A stretch of 21,253 nt of DNA. Origin: Streptomyces sp. NRRL F-6492 (GTDB taxonomy: Bacteria; Actinomycetota; Actinomycetes; Streptomycetales; Streptomycetaceae). The position numbers and the translations under genes are program-made. This document shows positions 6,077 through 12,719 of the stretch, piece by piece; positions within the stretch are counted from its first letter, which is position 1; the number at the start of each line of letters is the position of its first letter. The notes under the pieces are model-generated. The model ran no database searches and was not told where the DNA came from. It was given only the letters and a program-made list of their open reading frames with translations. The stretch is from NCBI RefSeq assembly GCF_001280125.1, contig NZ_LGEG01000008.1, forward strand, positions 1 to 21,253, in the 5' to 3' direction.

Positions 6077-7165
6077 GTGAACCTGGACGACTTCTCCGAT
6101 CTGATCGAGCGCCCCGACGGGGGGATACGGCGTGACGCCGAGGAACGCCGGGAGCGTCTCGTGGTGCCGCCGGGGGCGCTCGGCCGCCTCGACGAGCTGG
6201 GCGAGTGGCTGTCCGCCGCGCAGGCCTCGGTGAAGGTGCGGGCGATCGAGCAGCCCAGGGTCGTCCTGTTCGCGGGCGACCACGGGGTCGCCTCGCTCGA
6301 CGTGTCGGGGCGCCCGGCCGGCACCGCGCACGAGCTGGTGCGGGCGGTCCTGGACGGGGCGAGCCCGGTGGCCGTCCTGGCCCGCGCGGCGAACGTGCCG
6401 GTGCGGGTCGTGGACGCCGGTCTGGACTGCGACCCGGAGCTGCTGCCCGCCGAGGTCGTGCGGCACCGGATCCGGCGCGGCAGCGGCCGGATCGACGTGG
6501 AGGACGCGCTGACGCCGGAGGAGGCCGAGGCCGCGATCCGGCTGGGTGTCGCGATCGCGGACGAGGAGGCGGACTCGGGCACCGATCTGGTGGTGCTCGG
6601 GGACCTGAGCGTCGGCGGCACGACCCCGGCGTCCACCCTGATCGCGGCCCTGTGCGGGACGGACGCCTCGGTGGTGACCGGCCGGGGCGGCGCGGGGATC
6701 GACGACCTGGCGTGGATGCGCAAGTGCGCGGCGGTGCGGGACGCGCTGCGGCGGGCCCGGCCGGTCCTCGGCGACCAGCCGGCGCTGCTCGCGGCGGTCG
6801 GCGGGGCGGACCTGGCGGCGATGACCGGCTTCCTGCTCCAGGCGTCGGTGCGGCGGATGCCGGTGATCCTGGACGGCGTGGTGGGGGCGGCCTGCGCGCT
6901 CGTGGCGCAGCGGGCGGCGTTCCGGGCGCCGGACTGGTGGCTGGCGGGCCAGGTGAGCGGCGAGCCGGCGCAGTCGAAGGCACTGGACCGGATGGCGCTC
7001 AACCCGTTGCTCGACCACGGCGTCCATGTGGGTGAGGGAACCGGGGCACTGCTCGCGCTCCCCCTGGTCCAGGCCGCGGCGGCGTTCGCCGCGGAGCTGC
7101 CCGAGCGTCCGGATCCGACCACTCCGGACGGCGGGGGCGACACCCCGGGAACCCCCGGGGCCTGA
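6077..7165 (+). CDS. cobT: Nicotinate-nucleotide--dimethylbenzimidazole phosphoribosyltransferase
   Basis: Cytoplasmic enzyme of 362 residues that makes alpha-ribazole phosphate from DMB and NaMN for the lower ligand of cobalamin. Visible family blocks are FAGDHGVASLDVS (residues 65-77), GDLSVGGTTPAS (175-186), TGRGGAGIDD and GEGTGALLA (319-327), with Glu320 at the place of the catalytic base of Salmonella CobT. The GEMGIGNTT block of classical CobT reads GDLSVGGTTP here, so a Glu is replaced by Asp176; this is probably a lineage variant. The C-terminal 20 residues are a Pro/Gly/Asp tail. I chose GTG at 6077 (MNLDDFSDLIERPDGG), preceded by AAGGCGGA; an ATG at 6044 would add a less typical leader. 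It follows cobU and is followed by a strong hairpin. Confidence 0.93.
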   Translation: MNLDDFSDLIERPDGGIRRDAEERRERLVVPPGALGRLDELGEWLSAAQASVKVRAIEQPRVVLFAGDHGVASLDVSGRPAGTAHELVRAVLDGASPVAVLARAANVPVRVVDAGLDCDPELLPAEVVRHRIRRGSGRIDVEDALTPEEAEAAIRLGVAIADEEADSGTDLVVLGDLSVGGTTPASTLIAALCGTDASVVTGRGGAGIDDLAWMRKCAAVRDALRRARPVLGDQPALLAAVGGADLAAMTGFLLQASVRRMPVILDGVVGAACALVAQRAAFRAPDWWLAGQVSGEPAQSKALDRMALNPLLDHGVHVGEGTGALLALPLVQAAAAFAAELPERPDPTTPDGGGDTPGTPGA

Positions 7166-7197
7166 CGGGGAGGACGGCGGACTCATCTCGTCTCCGG

Positions 7198-7228
7198 GGC
7201 GGCCGCACGCGACGCGCGTGCGGCCGCC
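7198..7228 (+). terminator. Hairpin after cobT
   Basis: A perfect 14-bp inverted repeat, arms 7198-7211 and 7215-7228, with a 3-base loop (ACG). It lies 32 bp after the cobT stop and 46 bp before the next gene. No T-run follows. A second, smaller stem (7143-7149 with 7154-7160) sits just inside the end of cobT. Together they probably end the cobUT transcript. Confidence 0.65.
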
Positions 7229-7260
7229 TCCGGCGTCGCCGCACGGCAAGCGGTGCCCCA

Positions 7261-7266
7261 TATGAT
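7261..7266 (+). promoter_or_regulatory. -10 box TATGAT before the lysyl-PG synthase-like gene
   Basis: TATGAT matches the TATAAT consensus at five of six positions, unusual in such GC-rich DNA, and lies just after the cobT hairpin. Eight bases separate it from ATG at 7275, so the transcript would be nearly leaderless if that ATG is used. No clear -35 is seen. Confidence 0.4.
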
Positions 7267-7274
7267 CGCTTTTC

Positions 7275-9038
7275 ATGGGAGAGGTCCGTTTGTCCGCCGA
7301 AGGAGCGCCCCGGGGCACCACCGCCCGTTCGCGGCGCAGCGCCGCGTTCGCCGTCTGGTACCTGCGCGTCGTCACGTTCATCAATTTCCTGAGCGCCGTC
7401 TGGGTCTCGTTCGGACAGGACCTGCGCCGCCACAACGAGGACGACTACTTCACGCCGTACCTGCTCACGGCCGGTTTCGCCTCGGGGGTGTTCACCCTCT
7501 TCCTGGCGATCACCATGCGCCGCCGCAAACGGGCCGCGTGGATCCTCAACCTGGTGCTCGGCGGGCTCTTCCTGCTGCTCTTCGCGCTGGTGATGCTCTT
7601 CCCGGAGATCCGGCGGCACGCCCAGAACTGGGTCTCGCTGGTCCTGACCGCCGCCTTCGTGCTCGCGCTGCTGCTCGGCCGCAAGGAGTTCTACGCGAAG
7701 GGCGACCGCTCCAACCCGCTGCTCGCCGCGGTCGTGGCGGTCGGCGGGCTGCTCGTCACCTCGCTGCTCGCCGCCCTCCTGGTGACCGTCACCAACACCT
7801 CCTCCGGCCGTTCCACCTTCCCGGACCGCTGGCGGTACGGCCTGATGCGGCTCGTCACGCTGGCCTCCGACGACTCGCGGTTCCCCGGGATCGCGCCCCC
7901 CGGCTGGGTCGACGTCACGATCAACGTCCTGTCCACGCTGCTGCTCGTCGCGGTGCTCTTCGCCGCCTTCCGCTCCCGCCGGGCCGTCGACCCGCTGACC
8001 GAGAAGGACGAGGAGCGGCTGCGGGCCCTGCTCGACAGGCACGGGGACCGCGACTCGCTGGGCTACTTCGCGCTGCGCCGCGAGAAGAGCGTGGTGTGGT
8101 CGCCGAGCGAGAAGGCGGCCGTCGTCTACCGGGTGGTCGGCGGGGTCTCCCTGGCGTCGGGCGACCCGATCGGGGATCCCGAGGCCTGGCCGGGCGCCAT
8201 CGAGCCCTGGCTGGCCGAGGCGCGCGAGCACGGCTGGATCCCGGCGGTGATGGGCGCGGGCGAGGAGGCCGGGACGATCTACGCCCGGCACGGCCTGGAC
8301 GCCCTGGAGCTGGGTGACGAGGCCATCGTGGAGACGGACGAGTTCACGCTCGACGGACGGGCCATGCGGACGGTCCGGCAGGCCTTCAACCGGGTCAAGC
8401 GGGCCGGGTACGAGGTCCGGATCCGGCGCCACGAGGACATCCCCGCCGAGGAGATGGCCGCGCTGGTGCGCAAGGCGGACGACTGGCGGGACGGGGCGAC
8501 CGAGCGCGGCTTCTCGATGGCGCTCGGCCGGCTCGGCGACTCCCGGGACGGCCGCTGCGTGATGCTGGAGTGCACCGACGGGGAGGGGGAGCTGCGGGCG
8601 CTGCTCTCGTTCGTGCCGTGGGGGCCGAAGGGGCTCTCGCTCGACCTGATGCGCCGTGACCGGGAGTCCGAGAACGGTCTGATGGAGTTCATGGTCATCG
8701 AACTCCTCCAGCGCGCCGAGGAGATCGGGATCACTCAGGTCTCGCTGAACTTCGCGATGTTCCGCTCCGTCTTCGAACGCGGCTCGAAGCTCGGGGCGGG
8801 GCCGGTGCTGCGGATGTGGCGTTCGCTGCTCAGCTTCTTCTCCCGGTGGTGGCAGATCGAGTCGCTGTACCGCGCCAACGCCAAGTACCGACCGATCTGG
8901 GAGCCCCGATTCATGCTCTTCGAGAAGAGCGCCGACCTGTTGCGCATCGGCCTGGCCGCCGGGCGGGCCGAGGGCTTCCTGGAGGCCCCGGGGCTGCCGA
9001 AGTGGCTGCACCGCAGACATCTGGAGGGCGGGCGTTGA
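7275..9038 (+). CDS. Lysyl-phosphatidylglycerol synthase-like membrane protein (DUF2156/LPG_synthase_C)
   Basis: Integral membrane protein of 587 residues. About six TM helices (24-46, 61-80, 87-109, 118-134, 148-172, 211-232) precede a cytosolic domain (about 240-575) of the MprF C-terminal, GNAT-like family, which moves an aminoacyl group from tRNA to phosphatidylglycerol. Seen blocks: DSLGYFALRREKSVVWSPS, GGVSLASGDPIGDPE, ALLSFVPWGPKGLSLDLMRR, LNFAMFRSVFERG and LYRANAKYRPIWEPRF. Full MprF is about 840 residues with a larger flippase part; this shorter form is common in actinomycetes. The transferred amino acid cannot be told from sequence. Start uncertain: ATG 7275, or TTG 7290 (MSAEGAPRG) which has GGAGAGG 5 bases upstream. 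It overlaps the rhomboid-like gene by 4 bp. Confidence 0.88.
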   Translation: MGEVRLSAEGAPRGTTARSRRSAAFAVWYLRVVTFINFLSAVWVSFGQDLRRHNEDDYFTPYLLTAGFASGVFTLFLAITMRRRKRAAWILNLVLGGLFLLLFALVMLFPEIRRHAQNWVSLVLTAAFVLALLLGRKEFYAKGDRSNPLLAAVVAVGGLLVTSLLAALLVTVTNTSSGRSTFPDRWRYGLMRLVTLASDDSRFPGIAPPGWVDVTINVLSTLLLVAVLFAAFRSRRAVDPLTEKDEERLRALLDRHGDRDSLGYFALRREKSVVWSPSEKAAVVYRVVGGVSLASGDPIGDPEAWPGAIEPWLAEAREHGWIPAVMGAGEEAGTIYARHGLDALELGDEAIVETDEFTLDGRAMRTVRQAFNRVKRAGYEVRIRRHEDIPAEEMAALVRKADDWRDGATERGFSMALGRLGDSRDGRCVMLECTDGEGELRALLSFVPWGPKGLSLDLMRRDRESENGLMEFMVIELLQRAEEIGITQVSLNFAMFRSVFERGSKLGAGPVLRMWRSLLSFFSRWWQIESLYRANAKYRPIWEPRFMLFEKSADLLRIGLAAGRAEGFLEAPGLPKWLHRRHLEGGR

Positions 9039-9760
9039 GCGGGACCTCCCGGGGCGGCGGCGTCCGGGGGTTCGCCCGCCGCGAGTGGGGGCCGCTGTTC
9101 ACCACCGTGCGGACGGCGCTCGTCACGAAGCGGTGGCGGGCGATACCCATGACGCTGGCGGCGGTCTGCCTGACGGCCCTGTTCCAGGTCGTGCAGAACC
9201 AGGACCGGGGTTACGGACCGGTCCACGACATCGGCTTCGTACGGGCCGAGGACCCGCTCTGGCTCGCGCTGCTCCGCACCCCCCTCTCGCTCTTCGTGCC
9301 CGCGCTCGACCTGCCCGTGTGGGGCGCCCTCGCGCAGGTGCTGCTCGTGTTCGGGATCGCCGAGATCTGCCTCGGGCGCCGGCGGACGCTCGCCGTCGCC
9401 TATCTGGCGACGCTGGCCGGCACGCTCTACGCGCGCGTGGGCATCGCGATCGGCCCGGACAGCCCGTTCGGCCTGCCGGCCTCCGACGCGCTCGTGGTCG
9501 ACACCGGCCCGTCGGCGGCCGTGGTGGGCCTCGCCGTCTACGTCTGCTGGCGTTACCGCGCCCGCTGGACCGGCGGCCTCGTGGTCCTCGCGATGGTCGT
9601 GGAGGTCGTGATCAAGCCGAACCTGGCGGGCAAGGAGCACCTGGCGGCCATCGCCGCCGCCCTCGTCCTGATCGCGGTCGTCTCCTGGCGCGAGCGGCGT
9701 CAGGGCGGGGTCGAGCCGGGGCCCGAGACGCGCTCCTGGAAGCCGCCGATCAGGTCCTGA
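9035..9760 (+). CDS. Rhomboid-like membrane protein
   Basis: Polytopic membrane protein of 241 residues with about six TM segments (roughly 36-52, 75-92, 95-112, 118-136, 155-172, 180-196, 203-217). It carries DTGPSAAVVGLAVY, with Ser160 in a GxSx setting, and KEHLAAIAAAL with His202 in the last helix: the arrangement of the rhomboid Ser-His dyad. Family recognition suggests the actinobacterial rhomboid-like group; proteolytic activity is possible but not shown, since GPSA departs from the usual GxSG. The start is TTG at 9035, overlapping the previous stop as TTGA, with GGAGG at about 9022-9026. Tight coupling to the lysyl-PG synthase-like gene suggests a functional pair in the membrane. Its last 61 bp overlap the end of the opposite-strand gene. 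Confidence 0.82.
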   Translation: MSGTSRGGGVRGFARREWGPLFTTVRTALVTKRWRAIPMTLAAVCLTALFQVVQNQDRGYGPVHDIGFVRAEDPLWLALLRTPLSLFVPALDLPVWGALAQVLLVFGIAEICLGRRRTLAVAYLATLAGTLYARVGIAIGPDSPFGLPASDALVVDTGPSAAVVGLAVYVCWRYRARWTGGLVVLAMVVEVVIKPNLAGKEHLAAIAAALVLIAVVSWRERRQGGVEPGPETRSWKPPIRS

Positions 9761-10464
9761 AGGCGGCGGCGCACCTTGGTCCAGCGCCGGTCGTGGCGGT
9801 ACGTGCGGAGCCGGGAGCGGGCCCTGGCCCGGTGGCGGCGGCGGTAGAAGCGCTTGGACCACCAGGAGCCGGGGCGGGCGAGCCGGGCGGCGCCGACGAG
9901 CGCCACGAAGGGGACGAAGACCCCCATCACGGCCATCCGGAACTTCCCCTTCACCAGACTGACCAGGATGAAGAGGAAGTTGAGCACGATGGTGGCGATG
10001 AAGGCGGCCCGGTCCTGGCGCTCCTCCTCGGACACGTCGTTCACGCCGAGCGGCGAGAAGCCGCTCAGGGCGAGCATGACCAGGGCCGCGGTGAGCACGA
10101 CCACCTCGACGCTCTTGCGGCCGTCCTCGCTCCAGTACACGTCGTCGAGGTGGAGGATCAGCGCGAACTCGTCCAGGACGAGCCCGGCGCCGATCCCGAA
10201 GACGACGGCGAAGACGGCCGCGCCGACGCCGTGCCGGCCGCTGCCCACCGCGCCGAAGCCGCCGACCACGGAGAGGACCACGCCGGGCACGACATGATGG
10301 ATGTGGAGCCCGCCCGAGGAAACGTTCCCGAAGGGCCCCTTCCCCGCCCGGATGAGACGGGTGATGGTCCGTGTGACCAGGAACGTCACGACAAATGAGG
10401 TCAGGGCGAGGAACAGGGGGAGCTTCCCCGGTTCGAGGATGTTCCGCGAGAACCAGTGACCCAT
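9700..10464 (-). CDS. Polytopic membrane protein of unknown function
   Basis: Protein of 254 residues with about five TM segments: near 15-35, 58-75, 85-105, 122-140 and 158-195 (the last region may be two helices). Conserved-looking polar residues sit in or next to the membrane: SSGGLHIHHVVPG near residue 50 and LDEFALILHLDDVYW near 100. The C-terminal 50 residues are a very basic tail (SKRFYRRRHRARARSRLRTY). I do not recognise a function; the His/Asp clusters could bind metal. I chose ATG at 10464 (MGHWFSRN), preceded by AAGGGGGTGG; an upstream ATG at 10497 lacks such a site and would enter the cobS promoter. Divergent from cobS; convergent overlap with the rhomboid-like gene. Confidence 0.82.
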   Translation of the reverse strand: MGHWFSRNILEPGKLPLFLALTSFVVTFLVTRTITRLIRAGKGPFGNVSSGGLHIHHVVPGVVLSVVGGFGAVGSGRHGVGAAVFAVVFGIGAGLVLDEFALILHLDDVYWSEDGRKSVEVVVLTAALVMLALSGFSPLGVNDVSEEERQDRAAFIATIVLNFLFILVSLVKGKFRMAVMGVFVPFVALVGAARLARPGSWWSKRFYRRRHRARARSRLRTYRHDRRWTKVRRRLQDLIGGFQERVSGPGSTPP

Positions 10465-10531
10465 GCCACCCCCTTCCGAAATGCGCGTTATGCGCAATCT
10501 ACCGCCCGGAAGCGACGATTACCCTGCCCGG
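10465..10531. promoter_or_regulatory. Divergent control region with cobS -10 box and small palindrome
   Basis: This 67-bp spacer holds TACCCT at 10520-10525, six bases before the cobS ATG, so cobS is probably read as a leaderless mRNA. It also holds an inverted repeat, TGCGC at 10482-10486 and GCGCA at 10492-10496 with spacer GTTAT. The spacing would suit an operator for a dimeric regulator. No cobalamin riboswitch could fit in this spacer. Confidence 0.45.
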
Positions 10532-11296
10532 ATGGACGGCCTGCGTTTCGCCTTCGGCACCCTCACGGTGCTCCCCGCCCGCATCACCCGCTGGGACCGG
10601 GACGCGGCGCGCGCCGGCATGCTCTGCGCCCCGCTCGCCGGGCTGACCGTCGGTCTGGCCTCCGCCGCGCTCGGCGGGACGTTCCTGCTGCTCGGCTCGG
10701 GTCCGCTGCTCGCGGCCGTCGTCACCGCCGCCGTTCCCGCCGTCCTCACCCGGGGCCTCCACCTCGACGGCCTCGCCGACACCGCCGACGGCCTCGGCAG
10801 CGCCAAGCCCGCCGAAGACGCGCTGCGCATCATGAAGCAGTCGGACATCGGCCCGTTCGGCGTGATCGCCGTGGTCCTCGTCCTGTTCGCCCAGGTCGCC
10901 GCGCTCTCCCACCTGTACGAGGAGGGCTGGGCGCACGGGGCCGTCGCCGCCGTCCTCGCCGCCGCCGTCGCCCGCCTCGCCCTCACCCACGCCTCCCGCC
11001 ACGGCGTCCCGGCGGCCCGCCCCGAGGGGCTCGGCGCGATCGTCGCCGCGACGGTCCCGGTCCGGTCCGCGACCCTGGTGACGGCCGCCTTCCTGGCCCT
11101 GGCCGCCGGGGCGGGCCTGCTGCTCTCCCCGTACGACGCCGTCCGCAACGTCCTGGCGGCCGGCGCCGCCCTGGGCGCGGCGGCGCTGCTGCTGCGCCGG
11201 TGCGTGCGCCGGTTCGGCGGGGTCACGGGCGACGTGTTCGGGGCGGTGGAGGAGGCGGCGGCGACGGCGGCCCTGATGGCGCTGACGCTGGGCTGA
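10532..11296 (+). CDS. cobS: Adenosylcobinamide-GDP ribazoletransferase (cobalamin synthase)
   Basis: Integral membrane enzyme of 254 residues that joins AdoCbi-GDP (from CobU) to alpha-ribazole or its phosphate (from CobT), the last step of cobalamin assembly. The hallmark HLDGLADTADGLGS is at residues 77-90 with its Asp-rich Mg-binding pattern, followed by ALRIMKQSDIGPFG (97-110). About six hydrophobic helices follow, rich in Ala and Leu. Length is usual for CobS. The ATG at 10532 has no ribosome site but lies six bases after a TACCCT -10-like box, so the transcript is probably leaderless. It is about 3.4 kb from cobUT, with membrane-protein genes between. Its stop lies 6 bp from the convergent end of the GH114 gene. 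Confidence 0.94.
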   Translation: MDGLRFAFGTLTVLPARITRWDRDAARAGMLCAPLAGLTVGLASAALGGTFLLLGSGPLLAAVVTAAVPAVLTRGLHLDGLADTADGLGSAKPAEDALRIMKQSDIGPFGVIAVVLVLFAQVAALSHLYEEGWAHGAVAAVLAAAVARLALTHASRHGVPAARPEGLGAIVAATVPVRSATLVTAAFLALAAGAGLLLSPYDAVRNVLAAGAALGAAALLLRRCVRRFGGVTGDVFGAVEEAAATAALMALTLG

Positions 11297-11307
11297 GGGG
11301 CCTCAGC
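11292..11307. repeat. Palindrome joining two convergent stop codons
   Basis: GCTGAGG (11292-11298) and CCTCAGC (11301-11307) are perfect inverted repeats separated by GG. The left arm contains the TGA of cobS and the right arm, read on the other strand, the TGA of the GH114 gene. The stem is short for a terminator, but no other terminator is visible between these convergent genes. Confidence 0.5.
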
Positions 11308-12094
11308 AGGGCCTGCGCCAGACCCCGAGTTCGTACTTCTTGAGCATGGAGCTCAGGCCGAGGCGCCGGGACCGCGGGCAGAACCGGTCGGTGGTCAGCT
11401 CGTACTCGACGTGGAAGACGGCCTTGCCGGCCTTCACGAACGGGGTGAGGCGGTCGCACTCGTCGTACTGGGCGCACTGCTCGTTGACCGCGAAGTCGAA
11501 GTCCGGGAGGAGCTCGGGGATCTGGTCGAGGTCGTTCTTGAGGCCGACCGCGAGGCCGCGCTCGTGGGCCAGACGGGCGATCAGGCGGTTGTAGCGGAGC
11601 TGGTCGGCGGCGGTGAGGGGGAAGCCGGTGCGGTTCTTGTAGCCGTCCATGTTGTCGGGCTCGACGGCGTCGAAGCCCTTGTCGCGGCACATGTCGAGGC
11701 GTTCGGCCATCAGGGGGCCGAGGACGTCGGTGCGGCGGACGTCGAGCCAGCGCTCGCCCTTCCAGCCGTTGCCCCGGCCGAGCAGGGCCTTCGGGAAGCG
11801 GTCGGCGTCCGGGCGGAAGTCCTCCCAGGCTCCGGTGGAGAGGTAGCAGATCACCTTGCGGCCCCGGGCGTGCAGGTCCTCCACGGCGGAGGCCGGGTGG
11901 TCGAAGCCGTCGATGTCGTACACGGGGACGTCGACCGCCGGGTCGAGCCGGCCGCTGAGCTGCCACTGCCAGGCGAGGCCGGGCTTCGGCCGCCAGCGCT
12001 CCTCCGCGCGCTTGGCGTCGGGGGGAGGGGCCGTCGTCGTACAGGCGGTGGCGAGGAGCAGCAGCCCCGCGAGCAGGGGCGCCGAACGTCTCAT
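11303..12094 (-). CDS. Lipid-anchored GH114 endo-alpha-1,4-polygalactosaminidase (Ega3/PelA-hydrolase type)
   Basis: Secreted glycoside hydrolase of 263 residues that would cut alpha-1,4-linked galactosamine or N-acetylgalactosamine polymers. Residues 1-17 are a short signal peptide ending in LLATAC, so Cys18 is a probable lipid attachment site. The (beta/alpha)8 domain shows VYDIDGFDH, KVICYLSTGAWEDFRPD, GFDAVEPDNMDGY (Glu145, Asp147), VGLKND and DFAVNEQC, all standard GH114 blocks. Fungal Ega3, in the galactosaminogalactan cluster, and the PelA hydrolase domain are the known relatives. The ATG at 12094 overlaps the previous stop as ATGA; it is the last gene of the five-gene operon. A likely role is trimming or releasing the polymer at the cell surface. 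Confidence 0.9.
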   Translation of the reverse strand: MRRSAPLLAGLLLLATACTTTAPPPDAKRAEERWRPKPGLAWQWQLSGRLDPAVDVPVYDIDGFDHPASAVEDLHARGRKVICYLSTGAWEDFRPDADRFPKALLGRGNGWKGERWLDVRRTDVLGPLMAERLDMCRDKGFDAVEPDNMDGYKNRTGFPLTAADQLRYNRLIARLAHERGLAVGLKNDLDQIPELLPDFDFAVNEQCAQYDECDRLTPFVKAGKAVFHVEYELTTDRFCPRSRRLGLSSMLKKYELGVWRRPC

Positions 12095-12711
12095 CGGGCG
12101 GGCTCCAGGAGGTGCGGGAGGGTGCCCCAGGGGTGTGCGCCCGTGCCGGGGACGGCGCAGTGCACCGGGGTGGCGGGGCGGAATCCGGCGGGGGCGGCGT
12201 AGACCAGGTGGCAGTAGTGGGCGGCGACCGGCAGGTCGAGGGTGCGGTAGGTGTCCCAGGGGCCCTCGAAGGTGACGAGCAGGTCGGCCTGGGCCTCGTA
12301 GCCGGGGTCCGGCCGGGCCCCGTGGTTGAAGACCAGGATCGCGGCCCCGGCGGCCCGGGCGGCGACCGCGATCCGGCGGTAGTGGGCGAGGGCGCCGCGC
12401 GCGGTCGCCACCTGGTCCAGGAAGGCGCCGTCGGTGCCGTACCAGTCGCGGTGGCGCAGCAGTTCGCCGACGACCTCGGCCTGCGGGCGGCGCCCGTAGG
12501 CCGTGTCCACGTAGCCGAGGACCCGGACCCCGGCCGCCCGCAGCCGGCCGGCCGCTCCGGCGAACGCCGGGTCGGGGGCCGGGCCCGCGCCGCTCGCCGG
12601 GTTGAGCACGACGCCGTACAGGGAGGGCGCCGCGCCGACCAGCGCCGCCCAGGCGTCGGGGCGTTCGGCCGGGTGCTCGTAGAACGGCACCAGGAGGGAC
12701 GGGGTCGTCAT
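12091..12711 (-). CDS. Spherulin-4/Sph3-type glycoside hydrolase-like protein (GH135-like)
   Basis: Protein of 206 residues in the spherulation-specific family 4 (Spherulin-4). Its fungal member Sph3 is a GH135 N-acetylgalactosamine-polymer hydrolase needed for galactosaminogalactan production. Seen blocks: LLVPFYEHP at the start, YGVVLNPASGAGP (32-44), VLGYVDTAYGRRP, WYGTDGAFLDQV (90-101), FNHGARPDPGY (128-138) and LLVTFEGPWDTY (144-155). Asp99 and Glu149 are at likely active-site places; the residue after Asp99 is Gln, where fungal Sph3 has an Asp-Glu pair as I recall. There is no signal peptide or TM helix, so it appears cytoplasmic, unlike its operon partners. Start supported by GAGG five bases before ATG 12711. 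It lies 8 bp after the membrane-protein gene and overlaps the GH114 gene by 4 bp. Confidence 0.88.
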   Translation of the reverse strand: MTTPSLLVPFYEHPAERPDAWAALVGAAPSLYGVVLNPASGAGPAPDPAFAGAAGRLRAAGVRVLGYVDTAYGRRPQAEVVGELLRHRDWYGTDGAFLDQVATARGALAHYRRIAVAARAAGAAILVFNHGARPDPGYEAQADLLVTFEGPWDTYRTLDLPVAAHYCHLVYAAPAGFRPATPVHCAVPGTGAHPWGTLPHLLEPAR

Positions 12712-12719
12712 CGCATCCT

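Noticed and set aside
6999..9020. Minus-strand 673-residue frame opposite the lysyl-PG synthase-like gene
   Set aside because: It is rich in Arg, Glu, Gln, His and Asp, without hydrophobic core or motifs, and is antisense to a clear membrane enzyme.
10465..10531. Cobalamin riboswitch before cobS
   Set aside because: The spacer is only 67 bp, too short for the aptamer, and the transcript appears leaderless. I saw no B12-box-like sequence before cobU either.
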